NCBI GenBank assembly: GCA_029776995.1
Contig: JAKOTZ010000014.1
Span: 1 to 34,227 of the forward strand
Reading direction: 5' to 3'
Source of the DNA: Candidatus Hydrogenedentota bacterium
GTDB lineage: Bacteria > Hydrogenedentota > Hydrogenedentia > Hydrogenedentales > CAITNO01
Length of the DNA stretch: 34,227 nt
Position 1 is the first letter of the stretch, and each line of letters starts with the position of its first letter. The notes beneath the pieces are model-generated. The model saw only the letters and a program-made list of their open reading frames with translations, was not told where the DNA came from and did not search any database. Positions 32,523 through 34,227 of the stretch are shown here, piece by piece. The position numbers were made by a program, and so were the translations under genes.

Positions 32523-33110
32523 ATGGAAATTCTACGGGAAGTCGCCCGACATAAGACCCTGCGGCGTGCCCTGCTGGAGTACCTGTACGTCCGTTATCGG
32601 CAGAATCCGGTTGGTATGGTGGAACCTGCCGATCTGCTGGAGCACATTCCAACGGACAAGGATTTACTTGCGTTCAATATGCACTATCTTGCGGATCACG
32701 GCTGGGTGGAATTGCTGCGGGGGTACGCGCCGCCCCTGTTCACTGCCGCGCGCATAACCGCCACGGGAATCGACCTGGTGGAAAATCCCGGAAGATTCAA
32801 CCGGATATTGCCACCTTCGCGGTCGGAGCAGGAGGACTCCCCGGAAGGGGCCTTGCCCGTAATTGTCGATACCCTGTGCGAGGAGTCCCTCTACGCTCAG
32901 GTGGACGCGGAACAGCGGGATACCCTTGATATGGATCTGGCATACCTGCGCGCGGAACTTGCCCGGTCGTCAGCCCGTCGGCGTCCTGAACTCATTTATT
33001 CAATCATCAACGCAATGGCAACCGTCCGGAATATGGATCCCCAGGCGCTGCCTTCTCTCGAAAAGCTCCGGGAACTCTTGCGCTTGGCCGGAATCGAACC
33101 TCCCGCCTGA
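32523..33110 (+). CDS. Unknown protein with winged-helix-like N-terminus
   Basis: A 195-aa soluble protein. Residues about 1-85 read as a helical/winged-helix unit: ALLEYLYVRYRQNP, DLLEHIPTDKDLLAFNMHYLADHGWVELLRG, then a strand pair and RITATGIDLVENPGRF, the pattern of helix-turn-helix proteins whose third helix is followed by a wing. Residues about 115-190 are a second helical region (LDMDLAYLRAELARSS, IYSIINAMATVRNMDPQ, SLEKLRELLRLAGI). No DNA-binding family can be named with certainty. The start is fixed by the -10 box 6 nt upstream; the absence of a Shine-Dalgarno points to leaderless translation. It is divergent from leuA with about 146 nt between, and convergent with the HDOD gene. Confidence 0.7.
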   Translation: MEILREVARHKTLRRALLEYLYVRYRQNPVGMVEPADLLEHIPTDKDLLAFNMHYLADHGWVELLRGYAPPLFTAARITATGIDLVENPGRFNRILPPSRSEQEDSPEGALPVIVDTLCEESLYAQVDAEQRDTLDMDLAYLRAELARSSARRRPELIYSIINAMATVRNMDPQALPSLEKLRELLRLAGIEPPA

Positions 33111-33133
33111 GACCGAACCCAGCGTAAACCTGC

Positions 33134-34000
33134 TCAGCCGTTTCCCGCGACTGACGCCAGCAAAGCATCCAGCCGCGCGGTGCTGTCCCGCAGCAGCTGC
33201 AGTAAGGCCTGAACCGTTTCTTCCGGCACACGCAACGTCTGAAGTGAATCCAGCAGTGGTGCCCGCGCAACCTGTTCGTCCGCGGCAATCTCTGAGAAAC
33301 CGGCACAGTTTGCAAGCCAGTTAGCCAGCGCGGTCAGATGCGCCAGACCCGGCTCCAGCCTGGCAAGCCCCGGGGCATGATGCCGCTGAATGGCTTCGCG
33401 CAGGGCAGGGGGGAGACTCCAATGCTCAGCCAGGGCGCCGCCGAATTGGGCATGGTCAAATCCGAACACTTCCCGCTCCACAGCGCATATATCTACTGCG
33501 CCGCGTTCCCGCAGCAGCGTTACCGAGGTTTCAAAGGCTTCCCCGAACAGCAGCTCCATGGCCACGCGGCCGATATCGTGCAGCAATCCCGCCTCAAAAA
33601 AACCCATGTTGCGTCCCGCGCCCTGTTTGCCAATCATCTCCGCGGCCATGGCCGTGGCAAACGCGTGACGCCATAACCGCTGGCGGCGCTCCATGTTTCC
33701 TCCCAGGCCAAGCGCTTCAAAGGTCTTGGCCGCCAGGGCCAGCTTGCGTACTTCCGCAAAACCCAACAGCACAATCGCCTGGGAGATTGAAGTAACCCGG
33801 CGGGAAAACCCGTAATACGCGCTGTTCACCACGCGTAAAAGCGTGGCTGAAAGGCTCTGGTCGGTTGCCACCAGCTCTCCAAGATCCACGGCGGATGAAT
33901 TTGGATTATTTATGGTATCCATAATCCGCAGCACGATCTGGGGAAGAGTAGGCAATTCCCGGATTTTCGGAATAGCTTCCTCAATCGTCATTGTTTTCAT
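33134..34000 (-). CDS. HDOD domain signalling protein
   Basis: A 288-aa protein made almost entirely of an HDOD domain (about 12-210): IRELPTLPQIVLRIMDTINNP, the conserved LVATDQSLSATLLRVVNSAYYGF, ISQAIVLLGFAEVRKLAL, and GLLHDIGRVAMELLF, where the His-Asp pair is retained. HDOD proteins are generally non-enzymatic, linking signalling to motility, development or stress responses. The rest, about 215-288, is helical with a Leu-rich end and no output domain. AGGGGA lies about 7 nt before the ATG. The gene is divergent from a peroxiredoxin; the shared 68-nt region contains an 18-bp inverted repeat. Confidence 0.88.
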   Translation of the reverse strand: MKTMTIEEAIPKIRELPTLPQIVLRIMDTINNPNSSAVDLGELVATDQSLSATLLRVVNSAYYGFSRRVTSISQAIVLLGFAEVRKLALAAKTFEALGLGGNMERRQRLWRHAFATAMAAEMIGKQGAGRNMGFFEAGLLHDIGRVAMELLFGEAFETSVTLLRERGAVDICAVEREVFGFDHAQFGGALAEHWSLPPALREAIQRHHAPGLARLEPGLAHLTALANWLANCAGFSEIAADEQVARAPLLDSLQTLRVPEETVQALLQLLRDSTARLDALLASVAGNG

Positions 34001-34030
34001 AATCAGTCCCCTGTATAAAACTTACCATAA

Positions 34031-34048
34031 ATGTCACCCCCGTGACAT
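34031..34048. promoter_or_regulatory. 18-bp inverted repeat, candidate operator
   Basis: ATGTCAC (34031-34037), CCCC, GTGACAT (34042-34048) is a perfect inverted repeat between divergent HDOD and peroxiredoxin genes. Written as TGTCA-N6-TGACA it has the half-site spacing of CRP/FNR-family operators (5-6-5), though the half-sites differ from classical CRP or FNR sites. It could also fold as an RNA hairpin, but it lies upstream of the likely coding transcripts. Confidence 0.5.
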
Positions 34049-34068
34049 ATTAAGTCGAAAGGCAAAAC

Positions 34069-34227
34069 ATGACTGCAACAGAAAAAACTGTGTACCCCAT
34101 GCCAGCGGAGGGCACACCGGCCCCGGCATTCAACCTTCCATCGAACCAGGGAACCCGTGTTACGCTGGAACAGTTCCGCGGAAAAATTGTCGTCCTCTAC
34201 TTCTATCCGAAGGATAACACGCCTGGC
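34069..34227 (+). CDS. bcp: Peroxiredoxin (BCP/PrxQ type), cut by the window end
   Basis: The first 53 residues are visible. The sequence EGTPAPAFNLPSNQGTRVTL, then QFRGKIVVLYFYPKDNTPG, is the N-terminal thioredoxin-fold core of thiol-dependent peroxiredoxins; the next residue, outside the window, should be the peroxidatic Cys in the usual TPGCT motif. It reduces hydrogen peroxide and organic peroxides using thioredoxin. An AAAGG Shine-Dalgarno is about 6 nt before ATG 34069. The inverted repeat at 34031-34048 is a likely control site. Confidence 0.88.
   Translation, partial: MTATEKTVYPMPAEGTPAPAFNLPSNQGTRVTLEQFRGKIVVLYFYPKDNTPG

Noticed and set aside
1-34227. CRISPR arrays, insertion sequences, tRNA or rRNA genes, integrase or attachment sites
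   Set aside because: No regularly spaced repeats, transposase motifs, tRNA-like cloverleafs or rRNA segments were recognised on reading either strand. A dedicated search was not possible.

Overview
The window (about 34 kb, GC in the mid-50s by eye) is a gene-dense chromosomal stretch from a Gram-negative-type, free-living bacterium. There are no tRNA or rRNA genes, transposases, phage genes or CRISPR repeats. Exported PLP aminotransferases with Tat signals, a secreted beta-propeller with a C-terminal sorting-like tail, a ceramidase-family enzyme and HDOD/HD-GYP proteins suggest an uncultivated lineage of the PVC or Hydrogenedentota/Kiritimatiellota type. That placement is inference only; no marker gene here settles it.

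Layout. 1-1120: 3' part of a neutral/alkaline ceramidase-family gene. 1121-1450 (minus): two tandem, unannotated micro-ORFs (38 and 42 aa) for hydrophobic peptides, with strong ribosome binding sites and an intrinsic terminator. 1774-3237: exported protein of unknown function with a duplicated architecture. 3368-5035: a cobalamin riboswitch, an RBS-enclosing hairpin, and a secreted beta-propeller/Ig-like protein with an IPTL-CTERM-like tail. 5107-6474 (minus): phosphomannomutase/phosphoglucomutase. 6748-8801: trpE-trpG. 8889-12856: ABC ATPase, ABC-2 permease, membrane-anchored helical-repeat protein and mtlD, closed by a terminator embedded in the end of mtlD. 12935-22271: a tightly packed set with an E2 acyltransferase carrying two E1/E3-binding domains, lipoamide dehydrogenase, Nudix hydrolase, nicotinamidase, nicotinate phosphoribosyltransferase, NAD synthetase, a HAD hydrolase and an Fe-S RNA m5U methyltransferase. 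22360-23310: membrane-anchored helical-repeat protein. 23321-24502 (minus): REC-HD-GYP response regulator. 24742-30149: four-gene cluster of a Tat-exported DegT aminotransferase, an exported sugar isomerase/epimerase, a sodium:solute symporter and a second Tat-exported DegT aminotransferase. 30156-32376 (minus): leuA and a probable truncated glycosyltransferase. 32523-33110: small unknown protein with a possibly leaderless mRNA. 33134-34000 (minus): HDOD protein, divergent from a peroxiredoxin that runs off the right edge; an 18-bp inverted repeat lies between them.

Functional logic. The 12935-20163 block joins an NAD-reducing 2-oxoacid dehydrogenase module (E2, E3) to a nearly complete NAD salvage route (nicotinamide to nicotinate to NaMN, then NaAD to NAD; only nadD is missing). 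The two strongest candidates for undescribed biology are the 24742-30149 cluster, which looks like keto-sugar amination or isomerisation outside the cytoplasm coupled to sodium-driven uptake, and the B12-controlled secreted beta-propeller, which could be a surface B12-capture protein analogous in logic to Bacteroides BtuG.
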